The notes under the pieces: generated by a model
What the model saw: the letters and a program-made list of their open reading frames with translations, nothing else
Databases searched by the model: none
Told to the model about the DNA's origin: nothing
NCBI GenBank assembly: GCA_951799445.1
Contig: OX637292.1
Location: forward strand, 12,961,296 to 13,025,295
Source: Pseudisothecium myosuroides
Taxonomy: Eukaryota; Streptophyta; Bryopsida; Hypnales; Lembophyllaceae
Direction: 5' to 3'
Length of the DNA: 64,000 bases
Shown here: positions 12,380 to 24,693 of the stretch, piece by piece
Numbering within the stretch: position 1 is the first letter of the stretch
Layout of the letters: each line of letters starts with the position of its first letter
Position numbers and translations under genes: made by a program

Positions 12380-14695
12380 AACAAAAGTCCTTTTTTTTAC
12401 TGGCAAAAGTCATTTTGAACCCGGAAATCCGGATCCCCTTCCACCGTTGACCTGACACCACTGTCCACTGTCCAGTGAATATTCCCAAAATCTCCTTCCT
12501 TCCTAGATGCCACTTTTAATGGCGCCCCTTGTCAGAATCAGTCCAAAATCACCCCCTCACCAAGATTCTCCTCTCGGAACATGTTCACTGGGCCTAGATT
12601 GACGGTAACCAGGGAGCGGCGGCCAGTCCCTAGAATGCGTAGATCTAGGTTCACGGAGAGTCTGCCATTGAAAGCGTCACTCTCGCTGCTGTGCCGTTTG
12701 CCTTCGTTTCACCGATTTCGTAGCGGCATCCCACTTCCAACAATTCCTGCTCCGATTTTCCAGCATATTCGCAGAATTCGACGTGGTTCGCAGCATTGCT
12801 CAAGAGCGCTTTCGGAGGAGCCAAATTTCGTGTCCTGAGGTTGCGAGTTGCGGGAGAATGAAGGGATTTATCGTGACGACGACGGAGGGGGGGATTTGAG
12901 AGGGTTTAGGTTGCGTGATGCGTTCTCGATGTTTCTGTTTTTGTGGATTCAGGATGCTCGTGACGCGCAGGAGTGTGGTGGATCCGAGGTCGTTTTGTGT
13001 GCGGAGAGGATTTATTACACACGACGCAGAGCCGAAGTGATTCGCAAGAAGCTCTGTTTTGGCCGTTCCGCTGTGGATGTAAGCGCCTTTCGAGGTGGTG
13101 GAGGTCGAGGGAGACGGTTTGGTTTTACGGGGGTCAGGGGTTAGGGTTTGAGGTGGTGGAAGGGACAGACAGGGATTGGCACTGAATCGCCGCGAGTTTT
13201 TTTTCTTCGAAATGGCGACTGGTACTTGGTCGGGCGGTTCTGGAGGTCGAGATTTCGCAATGGAACGTCGAGATTGTAGATGTGGAAGCTCGAGGAAGAG
13301 AGGGAGAGAGAATTAACTGGTGCGAGCGGGTTGGAAATTCGTTGCGCCTGTTGTGGGAGTGAGAATATTCGTTGTGGATTAGATTAATGGAAATTAGTGA
13401 CGCCTCGGACACCGACGGGCAAGAACCATGTGAATGGGAAAACGAGTGCAATCTGGAGCTCGGAGCAGAACGGTGAGAGAACACCTCTTCTTTCAGGATG
13501 TGTTGTGGAATTGAATGCAACGAATCTTTTCTTGGTTTGGGTTAGTTAAAAAAAATTCTCATACCTTGAAGGCTTCCAGCTGGCTCGTACGTGAGAGCTA
13601 GCTCAGTTACGTGAAATTTACACTACGCGGCGGTTCACAGGATTCATCTTTCTTACTGAGCGACAAACGAGAGAATTCGGATATTGCGGGGAGTGATTTC
13701 TGAGGTTTTGCATAGTCGGAAAGGAATGTATCTGTTCAATAGCTGGAGTGTAATACACGAAGAAGCGAAGAATCTTATTTATGTGAAGAAACTGGCGATT
13801 AATGCTCTGCTTCATCTATTCTAGCAATATCGTGCGTGGAGGAATAGGGATCTTACTTCAAGCTCGAGGTTTTTCTTGGAAGTTTCTTTCACCATTGTGC
13901 AGTGCAGTAGTCCAATCTTGCAACAGTTGAGATATGTGAAGCACATCGAATTGAGTTGGGTGATTCTTTGTGTGATTGTAAGGTCTTCTGATACCGCCGT
14001 TCAAGGAATCTTTGAGGAGTCCAGAATGCAGTGGTGGTTACGAGACTGCCATTGAAACGAGCAAGGTGAGGTGAAGTGTGCGACTTAGTGCGAAGTTTCT
14101 ACTTGATGGTATATCTGATTGATCCATGTTGAAACCGGTTTCAAGAATTCATTGTAGGGTTTAGGTTGATTCCGCGATCCAGGTTTAGGACAGTCATTTC
14201 AGGTCGCGAGTAATGGTAATGAGAGTACCATATGCAACGCACCCAGGATTACAAGGATGTCGATTGTGAGCTGAGGAATGTGGTGGTTTAGCAGTTAGGT
14301 GCGCGCTTCTGGCGCGTTTTATTTTCGTCGTGACAGCGAATTGAACTTAGGTTAGAATTCAGTTACGAGACTCTTTGACCTCATCAGGGATGAGTGACGG
14401 TGGGTAGGTATGGAAGAGGTATGGTGCACAGCCATTCACGCAAAGTGTTTTCGGAGATTTTGTCTCAATACCTTACTTTGTAGGGAACATTTTGGAAACC
14501 GTTACGTACTGGATTCTGTCGAGGGCAGGAAGGGTCCCTCTTTCTAACTGCTGGACACTTCGTCTGGCCTGACAGCAGGGTAGTTGGTGAATCACATTAG
14601 CATTAGGTTGTTAGTTCGAGTGCTGAATTCAACTGGCTCTTATTCAAATATCTTGTGTTTGGCAGGAGTTATAGACCCGCAAAATTTGGTGAAGG
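12380..14695 (+). promoter_or_regulatory. Promoter and long GC-rich leader of the histidine kinase gene
   Basis: From about 12420 the sequence turns from AT-rich to GC-rich and complex, with CT-rich stretches near 12490-12575 like plant pyrimidine patches near transcription starts. The kinase start codon lies more than 2 kb downstream, and an in-frame TGA at 14690-14692 just precedes it, so this region is leader, not coding. It contains upstream ORFs: 12581-12838 (85 codons), 12848-13144 (98 codons) and a short one at 14026-14055. A plausible leader intron runs from the AAG/GTGAGG donor at 14066 to the TTTGGCAG acceptor ending at 14665. The true transcription start cannot be placed. Confidence 0.5.
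14066..14665 (+). other. Probable intron in the 5' leader
   Basis: Donor AAG/GTGAGG at 14066 and acceptor TTGTGTTTGGCAG/G ending at 14665, 30 bases before the kinase ATG. This is a good consensus pair, but other donors upstream are possible, so it needs transcript support. Confidence 0.45.
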
Positions 14696-17600
14696 ATGAG
14701 TGTTCCCGGTGGACTTGGTCAGCGGGGGGTTTTCATATGCGACCATGAATCCAAAAACTTGTATACAAATTCTGCGTATATGGATATGACTGGGACCGAA
14801 CCGGGGGAGCTTCTCGGTTTGGGATGGATGTCTTTTATTCATCCAGATGATTTGCCAGTGAGTTTCTCATTCAGTAGTGATGCAATTCTGTGAATTGATT
14901 TTGATGAAGATTTCTTCCCGAGAACACTACCTTTCATTGCGTGGAAACGCAGTGTATCCGTCAGACGATTTGTATGATCTTTGTTGCAGACACTGAGGTT
15001 TGTTGAATCGTTGGGATGCAGACTGTGTGGGCACTTGCATTTGGCCATTTTTCGCTAGATCCCAATGAGGAGCGTCAGTTTAAATTTGAATTTCGACTTC
15101 TCAATAAGAAAAAGAAGGACTCGTACACATGGGTCAACGTCCAATCTGTGGATATGTCTGGTTTGCCTGGCATGGGGAGGTAAGCTTTCATCGCAACAGT
15201 CGAAGTTGCCCTCCTTGGCTTTCTATGGCGATTTGGCTCTCTCTTAGGTTCTTCTTAACTACTCCGTTCTTACAGTTAGTGTATTCTGATTCCTTGACTC
15301 CCTTGCAGCATTGTTGGTATATTGGAAGACATTTCCTGGAGAAAAGAGGCCGAGGAGTCCTTGCGGCGCAGCGAAGAGCGGTTTGTTCTTGCTGTGCGGG
15401 GATCAAATGATGGTCTTTGGGACTGGGATATGCTCTGCAATCAAGTGTTCTACTCCCAGCGCTACAAGGAGATGTTAGGGCTCAATATTGAAGAAACTGA
15501 AAACTCTTTTCGGGTTTTTGAATCCCGTCTTCACCCCAAACACCGCGGTTCGTGGACAAGTCTCTTCCCCCTTTTTCTCTCTTTCTTCCGATAGCTTCTG
15601 TCACACGAGAGTTAGTCTAGAGTTGATGTCGAAAAGAATTAGGAATTCATTTTGAGGATCACTCCAGAAACACCAATACTCGAAAGGCTGCGATTGTCCC
15701 TTCCTCTGATCTGCATCCTCTATCATCTCATCACCGCAATTTTCTCGACGGATATTATGCCATTCTTCCTTATCTGCTAGACTTTTCCGATCAGGATTCA
15801 GCTTTCTGAGGTCGAACTTGTGCATTTTTCTTTTGCAGAACCGGTGCTGAAAACCCTGGATGCGTATTTGGCAACCAACAGTGCAGAATCTCCACCATTT
15901 GATGTGGAGACACTGCTGGAACATGGAGATGGACGGTTTCTATGGTTTCGGGTTAGAGGTCAGGCTCTTTGGAACAAAGAAGGCCGGCCAATAAGAATGG
16001 CCGGCTCTATCACAGACATCACGGAACGAAGGAACTGGGAAGAAGAGCAAGCTCGACTGATTGCAAATCTAGCCATTGCCCGAGATAAAGCAGAAAAAGC
16101 TGCTAAAGCTAGATCTGAGTTCTTAGCTGTGAGTGTCGTTTCCTTCTTGCCGCCAAATGCATTTTATTATAGTTTATGAAGGCAGTGAAGTGAACGGGAT
16201 TCAAGTGCTGTGTATCGTCTCACTGACACATGGATTCACAATGGCAACTCACCAGGTTATGAGTCACGAGATCCGAACTCCGTTGAATGGTGTCATAGGA
16301 ATGGCTTCTGTTCTTCTCGACACAGATCCCACTCCAGAGCAACAGGAATGTCTTGAAACTATCCGCACATCTGGAGAGTGTCTTCTATCAATCATCAATG
16401 ACATTCTGGACTTTTCAAAAATTGACGCGGGAAAATTGACCCTCAGCCCAGTCCTCTGTAATCTGCGGAATGTAGTCGAAGATGTGGGGAGCATGCTAGC
16501 GCTTCGGGTCGAGCCCAAAGGCGTCGAGATGGTGGTCCGCTATCGGCCTGCTTTGTCGTCGGTCTCGGTGGATGCTGTACGCTTGCGACAGGTAGTAGGT
16601 CTATATTTTGGAGCTTAGCATAATCCATATTCTGTAATTTATTGATGTTTAAATATTGAAATTTTCTTGTTACATGGATTTTAATGAGGTAGTGATTTAC
16701 ATGGTGTAGTGATTTACTTGGGTTTTGTGTGTGCATTAAATGAATTTCAGGTCCTCATCAATCTCGTGGGCAATGCGTGCAAGTTCACTCATGCGGGCCA
16801 CATCGTGTTGGACGTGTCCATCGTCTGCGACAAATGCCACCAGGGTTTGTATACAGGAGAGAGTCAATGTTCCGCCTGCAGTTCCATTCCTCAATCAGTA
16901 ACTTCACTGAGCAGTGCAGCCCAAGCTGGTCACTCTTGCGTGACTGAGGCCGAATTGCAGAGCGCCTACAGAGATCCGGGTTCCCCGGAGCCGATTTTTG
17001 TACACCAGGAGGGCAACCGACTCCGACGATCCCGTGCAGTGGAGAATATCAGGGCTCATATGAGCATATGCGAGACTTATAAGGACCTCGTGACTGATAG
17101 GGTCAGTGGCGCCATGACCGACTTCTCGGCTTTGGAGGTGAACACTGATCCCATTGTGGTGGACTCCGACGTCCCTTTTCCCGTATTTGAGGGAAATTAT
17201 AAGAGGAAGAGAGAGTGTGCTGCAAAGGACATCATGTTGGCAGCTGATGAGTCTGTAGAGCTTACTGAGACAGATCAAGTGATGACGCAGAACCAAATGA
17301 ACGATGCTGGTGACCAAGCCATGGAGATTCATCGAAGGGATCCAAGCTCTTCCGCTCTCCAATTATCCGAAGTGACTGCCACCCCCACTCACTGCCGCAA
17401 TTCGGGTCATGACGAGAGTGATGAAGATATGCTGGTGGAGATGCCTCGCACCGTCCGGTGGTTCCGGTTCTCCGTGGTTGACACTGGCATAGGGTGAGCT
17501 CCATTCCATTCATCTCTCCATCGTTCTTGACTCCTCTGGAGCCTCTCGCTTGTACTTCGAATGGAACCCACCCTTGGAACCCGCGCGTGTCATGTCATCA

Positions 17601-20095
17601 ATCCATTTGCCTGGATACAATCAGTGATATTAAAATTCTTTGACTGCATCCTGAAATCACTCTTATGATTGTCTTTTTGAATCTATGTTGGCAGCATTGC
17701 GGCCTCGAAGTTGGACTTGCTGTTCGAGAAGTTCTCCCAATGCAGCGCCTCCACGACCAACACGTACGGGGGCACGGGCCTGGGCCTGGCGGTGTCCAAA
17801 CGGCTGGTGGAGCTCATGGGCGGTAGCATCGGCGTGGAAAGCGAAGAAGGCAAGGGGTCTCAGTTCACCTTCACCATCCCCCTGGAGCTGGATCCAGCTT
17901 CGGAGGAAGGGGACAAGCCCCCCGTCATTTGCAGCAGCGACGTGGCCTTGGGCGCCATGATGGACAGCAGCTGCAATTCCGACGAAGCCTCCTCGGGGGC
18001 CGTGTGTCATCTTCCGGCGAAGAAATTGTGGCGCATTTTGGTGGTGGATCGGCATGAGAAGACCAAGGAGGCGCTGTGTGATCAAATGCGAGCCTGGAGC
18101 CTGGACTCGCACACTTGCAGCACCGTGGAAGAAGCCATGGGCATCGTCAAGGAGGCTATGGTGGAAGGGGTACCATTTCATGGTACGTGCTTGCACCTGC
18201 TGGAATCGATCGATCGATCTGATTGAGCAATCGTCTATCTTCAGTGATGAATGATGGAATGAACGTAACATTGATTGTACAATCAAAGTTAGTACTCCGT
18301 ATTTATTAGTGCCTTCAATCTGTTGTTTCGGATTTTCATTCCTCGATTTTCTTTGAATAACTATATGACTGTCTCGTTATTTGATTCGAATTGGTTTTAA
18401 CCCTCCATATATGCAGTTGCGATCGCCGACCGATCCCTGGTGGAACACTTGGGCTATGAGTTACGGAAAGCCTCGTCGGAGTCTTTGGGTTTCAAAAGAC
18501 CCCAACTGGTGATGTTGGGGCACGTGGGCCAGAGTCTGCCCTCGCAGCTGGTGTTGGCGGAGCTGGGATGCTGCGCTTGCTTCAGCAGGCCCCCGCGCCA
18601 AGCCTACTTGCGAGATGCCTTGTCGGTGGCGCTCTCGGGGGGCAGCAAGCTGATCCGCATGAAGCCGGACTTCACACTCGATACAGGTACGGTGACGCGC
18701 GGACAAACTCATCGATATCGAACGTTGCTCGCTCGCTTCTCGTATTTTATTATTTCTCTTCCCATCGTAATACATGATGGACCAGCTGCTGGTGTAATTA
18801 AGTATTTCAATCCAGCTAGACCCCGTCCCTTGATGGTTCGCCGCAGATCATTATCCCAAGTTATTGGAGATACATGATATATGCCCTCACTGGTTATATA
18901 TTCAAAGACGCACTACCGAGCTCTTCCATCTTGTTCTGATACGTACTTACGACGAACTGAGGAGTGTGTTGACCATCGATACTGTGATGTCCGTCCGCGT
19001 GCAGGTCATTTGGTTCGATGTGAGCCCATGAATGGGCTGTACTCCTCGTCGACGTCGGCCAGCAATGGGTTGGTTTCAGCGGCATCCAGGAGCAGGGGCA
19101 GTTTTGATCAACAGCTGGATTCCATGGACAGTCCGGCGTCCTCGATGGACACCAGTGCGGCTATGGTGGAAAATCCCAGGATTCTTGTAGTGGTATGCTT
19201 GTCTATATGGACCTTTCGATCAGACGCTTGCTTTCAAGAATTTGCTTACTGGTCAGCTTGAAGTCTGTAACAATGAAGTTCGAACTTTGATTCAACGAAA
19301 TTGAGCTTGCAGTTTGATGTCAGAGATCGGCTGGATAATCAATCTGGGGCTGAATATGTAATTTGATGAATGAATGAATTCTACGTGGATCAATGCATGC
19401 ATGTAAGTTCACTCCCAATTCGTGGCCACTATCGTTTGTCCGGTGGTCTTCCATTTACTAACGTCATCAGTGGCTCCTCGCATGTTGTGATTGCAGGAGG
19501 ACAACAAGGTCAACCAAATGGTGGCTCAACGACTCCTGAATAATTTGGGTTGTAAGGTCGATGTAGCGAATGACGGAGTGGAAGCGATTGAGATATTACA
19601 ACGGACGAACCAGTACGACATTATATTTATGGATTGTCATATGCCGGTACGTACGTGAATCATGCCTGCTTTCATTAATTCCGGCACACCTACTTAATTA
19701 GCCAGCTGCCTGCAGTCCTACTTCTCTGGAGCGAGCGAGAGAGCTCGGGTCACTGCGTCAGCGTCGCAATTTATCCATTTGTTTTCAAAGATAGCTGACC
19801 CGTGTATAGTAATTCTATGCCTTGGCAACTGACGGACTCCTTGTGTGGCTTGGTGGTCGTGTGACCCGGAATTTAGATCATGGATGGGTTTGACACGGCG
19901 CGGATGGTGCGGCACAAAGGCTGCATCTCCCGACACTTGCCCATCGTGGCGTTGACGGCTGCCACCGCCGAAGGGGAGGTCGAGAAATGCAAAGCGTCGG
20001 GGATGGACGACTACATCAGCAAGCCGGTGACGCGAGGGATTTTGCAGCGGTCGTTGGACAAGTGGGTGGGAAAGGAGTCCGGGTGGCCATACTAG
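14696..20095 (+). CDS. PAS-PAS hybrid histidine kinase with degenerate and true receivers (PHK-like)
   Basis: The product is a soluble two-component kinase that should autophosphorylate a histidine and pass phosphate to its own receiver, then to HPt proteins. My exon model is 14696-14857, 15022-15179, 15309-15547, 15839-16128, 16256-16591, 16751-17493, 17695-18182, 18417-18686, 19005-19192, 19497-19646 and 19877-20095. All introns are GT-AG, and frame holds for 1080 residues. PAS1 is about 10-115 and PAS2 about 128-245, then a helical linker to 283. HisKA carries H287 in [12 protein letters not shown]. The HATPase has the N-box at 399-407, DTGIG at 639-643, LFEKFSQ and GGTGLGL at 668-674. Between N-box and DTGIG is an insert of more than 200 residues with CxxC at 421-424 and 435-438. 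A degenerate receiver follows at about 754-890 (D761 kept, SRP instead of KP). The last receiver, about 954-1075, has ED 959-960, D1004 and K1057. No membrane segment or CHASE domain is seen. The architecture matches the moss PAS-histidine kinases, which act in development. Start choice: an in-frame TGA lies six bases upstream. Confidence 0.92.
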
Positions 20096-21230
20096 CCAGC
20101 TCCATCAATTGTACATATATTTTTAGTTTAGAAGAATGATCAATATTCAACCGGCAGTCAATCAGGACTTCGTAGCGTGCGATCGTTGGTGCAGTTGGGG
20201 GAGGGAGGTCCACGGACCGTCGGAGCATGAAGAAGAATGCATGCCCGCTGGCCAGCTGGGAGCCCTCATGAACGACCTTCCCCTGCCACCAAGTCACGGA
20301 AACGTACATCAGTCTCACCTATGTTCACTACTGTTAATTAGTAGCCAGCCAGGTTCTTTAATTTGCACCCCGATTTGTAGCAGCAAGTTTACTGTACTGA
20401 TCGCATGAGTGCCGCCGTCATGAGCTTGCAAAAGCAGCTTGCAGAGTAAAATTCATTGAATCATCATGCCACATATTTGTGCCCTTCCTTTCAATTTGTC
20501 TGGATCGTAAGTTTTGCTTTGCACCTGGCTGTTCGTTCGTTTGGTAGCAAAACTACGATTGTCTCTGCCTGTCCTACGAAGCAAATTTGTTGATAGGCCA
20601 CAACCGCCGTGCTTGGTGCAAGTGACCATTTACTCGTTTGTTGAATTTCCAGTGTATGAGGCAAAAGCTCCGTTGTTCACCTGTTTCTAGAGTTAACATC
20701 TAGAGTTAACCGGTAAGTTGTGCGGAGTTAACATCATTTGGATTTCATTTGGGCTTTAGTTCAATTTCTTTTTCTGTGAATTATGTCACTCCTAGAGCCT
20801 GTGAGCCGAACCGGTGACTTCTGTTCCCTTGCAGATGAAGAGTTTTGAATTTGGTAGGAATTGAATATTCAGAGTTTTTTGTACCATTTCTTCATCTGAC
20901 GTGTTTCGATCTCAGTGCCTCTGAGAGATGGTTGAAATGGGAGTTGATTATTAATCTGGTAGTCTTTGTGGATCCTGAAAATTTGCTGAAAGTTAGGTTG
21001 AAGTGTTTATTTTGACGGCTTCTGGAACACCGTCAATTATCGTGTATGTGCATCTGGCCTGTTTTCAGAGTGCGAAAATTGTGACATTCAAGTGCACAGT
21101 GCGTAATAATCTAGGACTGGTAGAGATTTCAGGCTCCAGATCGCCGTCAGGGAACGTGCTTATTATTTGAAAATTAGCCATCTATGGAATTTGACAAACA
21201 CTAACATATCGAACAAGTACAAGTTTATCG
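20096..21230 (+). other. 3' untranslated and downstream region of the kinase gene
   Basis: Sequence complexity stays higher than in the surrounding AT-rich DNA to about 21.2 kb, consistent with a 3' UTR and flanking unique sequence. I see no clear AATAAA signal close to the stop codon. Open frames here (for example 20136-20408) have no recognisable product. Confidence 0.4.
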
Positions 21231-22693
21231 TTGATTTCGCTTTTTCACGTGCATGTGCCTCTTACCCAAGTCGATGCGAGTCTCTCTCTATGCATGTCTC
21301 TCTCTAGAACTATTTTATTTAACAAATTTCTAGTGTCTTGGATTTGCTTGTCAATTCCTTGGTTCAAAGTTTGGAGGTCAATAGAGTTAATCGTAAAGTG
21401 TGAACAATGTGGGACTACTTAGGAGTTGGAGTTTAGGAAAAACATAGAATGAAATTTCTTGGAGCACCAAAGCTAAGGTCTGATGGAGTTTGGTGTTGTG
21501 TTTCTATTGTATTGTTCTTAGTTAAACCTTCCTCTGACACCTGTTTACAAACACATGACGAACTTTAAAATTAACTCTAATAATGCAGTTTTTCACTTGT
21601 TTAAATGTTCCATAAATGTGCCTTTTTTTCTCATGAAACATGCAATTGTTGGCTTGGGATTTTTGTGCTCATAGAAAATTTATGGTTGTTACAATAAGTT
21701 AGACAAGGGGCACAATGTCTACATCAAGTTAGTGTTGGTGGGGTTGGTGGGGTGTTATTTCATCATTTTCATTAGACTACAAAGTGTGTTAGTAATAATC
21801 TCGTTATATTGCCGGAGATTCATTGGTCTTTAGTCAAATGGCATATTTCAAATGGACCCGTGGAAACTTAAATCTATACCATTACTAATTGCTAAAAAAC
21901 AATTGGAATAAATTATTTTTAGTGGTTTGTAAAAACATATTCACTACTAGCCTATTTGTCCCTTGAAAATAAATGTTTAAAATCTGACTACAATTTAGAG
22001 ATATTTATTCTATAAAGCTTAGGTAGGTGACTTCATGTTATTGAATTGTATATAGGATGAAAATTGCTACTACTTTGAAACTTCTCTTGAAAGAAAAGAA
22101 ATAGACATTGATATTTTATACTCTATGAATTTGTGCTAGATTTTGAATTTCCATCCTAGATAGGCAACTTAAATAGAACCACTTCAAATCAAGATGTTTG
22201 AATGGAACCAAATGTATTTCTATCCTAGATTTTAATTCCTAGGATTTTTTCTAAAGGTTTTAAGTTTCAAGTAGGCAATTACAAAACTATATGAAAAATG
22301 TTGGAAATTCTAAGTTTTTTCACTTAGCTTGATGTCATACAAAAATTTGTCATCATTAAAAAAATATGTATATAATTAAATGATTAACAAATCAAATATT
22401 GTGGTGGAAATCTATATTCTACAAATATAATCACATAACATTGTCACCATATTTCAATCATGATTGTGAGAGTCTTGTGTTAGACAATTTAATATACTCT
22501 ATGTTTTATTTTGTTTTCCAGAAAATATGAAAATTGAGTCGAACATAAAATTCAAATACTATTTTAGAGAAGAGATGTCATGATTGCCCACAAAATGAAA
22601 GATGTCATTACTTTCATTTCATCAATCAAAATAGAATGACTCTAAGCTTTCCACTAAAATATACACTTTTAAAATGAAACCCTATTTATTTTC
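21231..22693. other. AT-rich intergenic sequence, nothing recognised
   Basis: No gene or element end found. A CT-rich stretch lies at about 21281-21306. Confidence 0.5.
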
Positions 22694-23643
22694 TTAACCC
22701 CTAAAGGCCCAAGGCTTTTTTTCTGCCAAAACCCCATCAAAACTGCCATTTCTATAGCAAGGAGTAAAAAAAAAATGAAAAATATTTTTTTTGCACATCT
22801 AACCATAGGATCTTACACCTAACTAGTATGAGAATGTGTGGAAAAAATTTCAGAATTTTTGACCGCTCAGATTGCAAGATATCTGTGTTTAAAGTGGAAA
22901 AAACAAGTATTTCAGCACATTGTGGGACTAGATTTTTTGACTTTAAACATTTTTCACTTAAATTTTTTGCACTACAGAGTTTTGTGCTTTAAATCTTTAT
23001 AGTGGAGAATTGAGTTGAGAGTCTACAGAAAAAAAACATATTAAAAAAATCTTAATTATCATTCCTAAAAAATTTATTAAGTAGAAGTAGGTACGAGATA
23101 GAAGGAAAATCTAAAACATTAATATATTTTAGATGGAATTAAAATACACTACCGGTAATCCCAATGGTGAGATTGTTCTAGCAAGTAAACTAAACCATGA
23201 GAATTTTTTATTTTTTTTAAATTGCAAAAATAGCATTTAGAAATGATTCCTACAAGTTAATTTTTTCAAAAAGATGCTCTAACTGCCCGAAAAACAAGAA
23301 TGTCCATAACTTTCTCATAACAAATCCAAATGAAATGAATCAAAGCTTTCCAGATAGAAAAAAATATAATCTACAAGAAAAAAAATATTTAAAAAAAAAA
23401 ATCAAATTTTTGCCAAATTTTTCTTGCTGCCCGGACTGCCCAGTTACGAAAAAAAGTAACATATTTGGCCATAACTTTTGACTCCTATTTCCAAATGTGC
23501 TGAAATTTAGTGCATATGAAAGATATTCCTTGCGCCCACCTTCTATTAAAATTTCAGCTTAAAATATGGAAATCTGTAGTCACACGGACCTGCCCAAAAT
23601 TTCTATACAACCAAAAAACGCATGCCAGTCCTTTAGGGGTTAA
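22694..23643. mobile_element. TTAA-flanked TIR element, 950 bp, subtype b
   Basis: It begins TTAACCCCTAAAGGCCCAAG and ends CAGTCCTTTAGGGGTTAA. About three quarters matches the elements at 24694, 25813, 28206, 35997 and 45459. Its right-hand 220 bp instead matches only 45459-46398: words such as 'AAAGTAACATATTTGGCCAT' replace the subterminal hairpin module of the others. It is non-autonomous. Confidence 0.8.
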
Positions 23644-23798
23644 AGAGAATTTTCTTTATTGTTGTTTGGACTATTCAAGTTTGTTCTCAAATGAAAGAAA
23701 AATTGTATAAATTTTTCAACATTTATTGGAATTGCATAACTGAACAAAGCTTGACGTGAAGAAGATGATAATTAAGAGCAACTTAAAAAATATATTCA

Positions 23799-24523
23799 AG
23801 GGTGATTGCAAGAAACATCTATTGATTTGGTTGCATTCTGAATAGTACTCCTGATTTTTTTTTGGAGTGCTTCAAAGTTAGAAATACATTTTTTTAAATA
23901 TAAAAAATATGGAAAATGTATACACTTTTAAGATGAAGGTAACCACCAAAGGAAATGCATAGAAATATTTTCTAAGTAGGAGAACTAGAAAAGTGCCAAA
24001 TCTCAAGAAAATAGACACTTTGATGTTTTAATTAGTTAAAAATAGGAAAATAAATAAAATAAAAAATTATCCATTGTAGCAATGCTATGGGGAAGGTCAT
24101 TTACCAAAAGAACCACCAAAAATAGTATTCTATATGTTTCAAAATACAAGCAAGAAAAAAGCTCATTTTGTGGTCTTTCACACCACATACAATTAATTAT
24201 TTTTAGAATTAATTGGAGAGTAGCTACAAGTCTATAATTAGAAGACTATTCCCTCCAAATTCAGCTCAAAATTTATTTTTTTGGATATTGAATAGTACTA
24301 AAAACCTCCAATTAGCAAGTTTGACATAAATTTGGGGGCTATTTTTGGACAATAAAATATTTTTGAAAATTAGTTTTTTTTAATCAAAGTATATAATAGT
24401 CATGAGTACCTTACCTATAAATCTTGAGTCATTTGAAGCCAAAACACAAAAGTTATGGCCAAGAAACCAATCAACACGCAGAGTGTGACGCACGATAGGA
24501 CATGTGTTTCTTGCAATCACCCT
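23799..24523. mobile_element. TIR element ending AGGGTGATTGCAAGAAACA
   Basis: A perfect 19-bp inverted repeat (AGGGTGATTGCAAGAAACA) defines both ends. A second copy begins with the same terminus at 62857 and is similar in the interior (opposite orientation). A target duplication is not clear, so the superfamily is unknown. No transposase frame is seen. Confidence 0.7.
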
Positions 24524-24693
24524 AAAACGTAAATTAAAAATACCAAAGTCACTAAAACATGTTCAAAATACTTAAGTTCATATGATGCTCCTACATATAG
24601 TCAAACTAACTCCTAAAAGAATTGGGTAGGAAAGAGAATGTAGATCTAGAGCTTTTGAAGCAAAATAAATTAAAGATTGAAGAGAATCTGGAC

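Noticed and set aside
16904..18775. Long antisense frames inside the kinase exons (for example 17663-18286)
   Set aside because: Shadows of GC-rich coding exons on the other strand. They cross introns of the real gene and show no domain.
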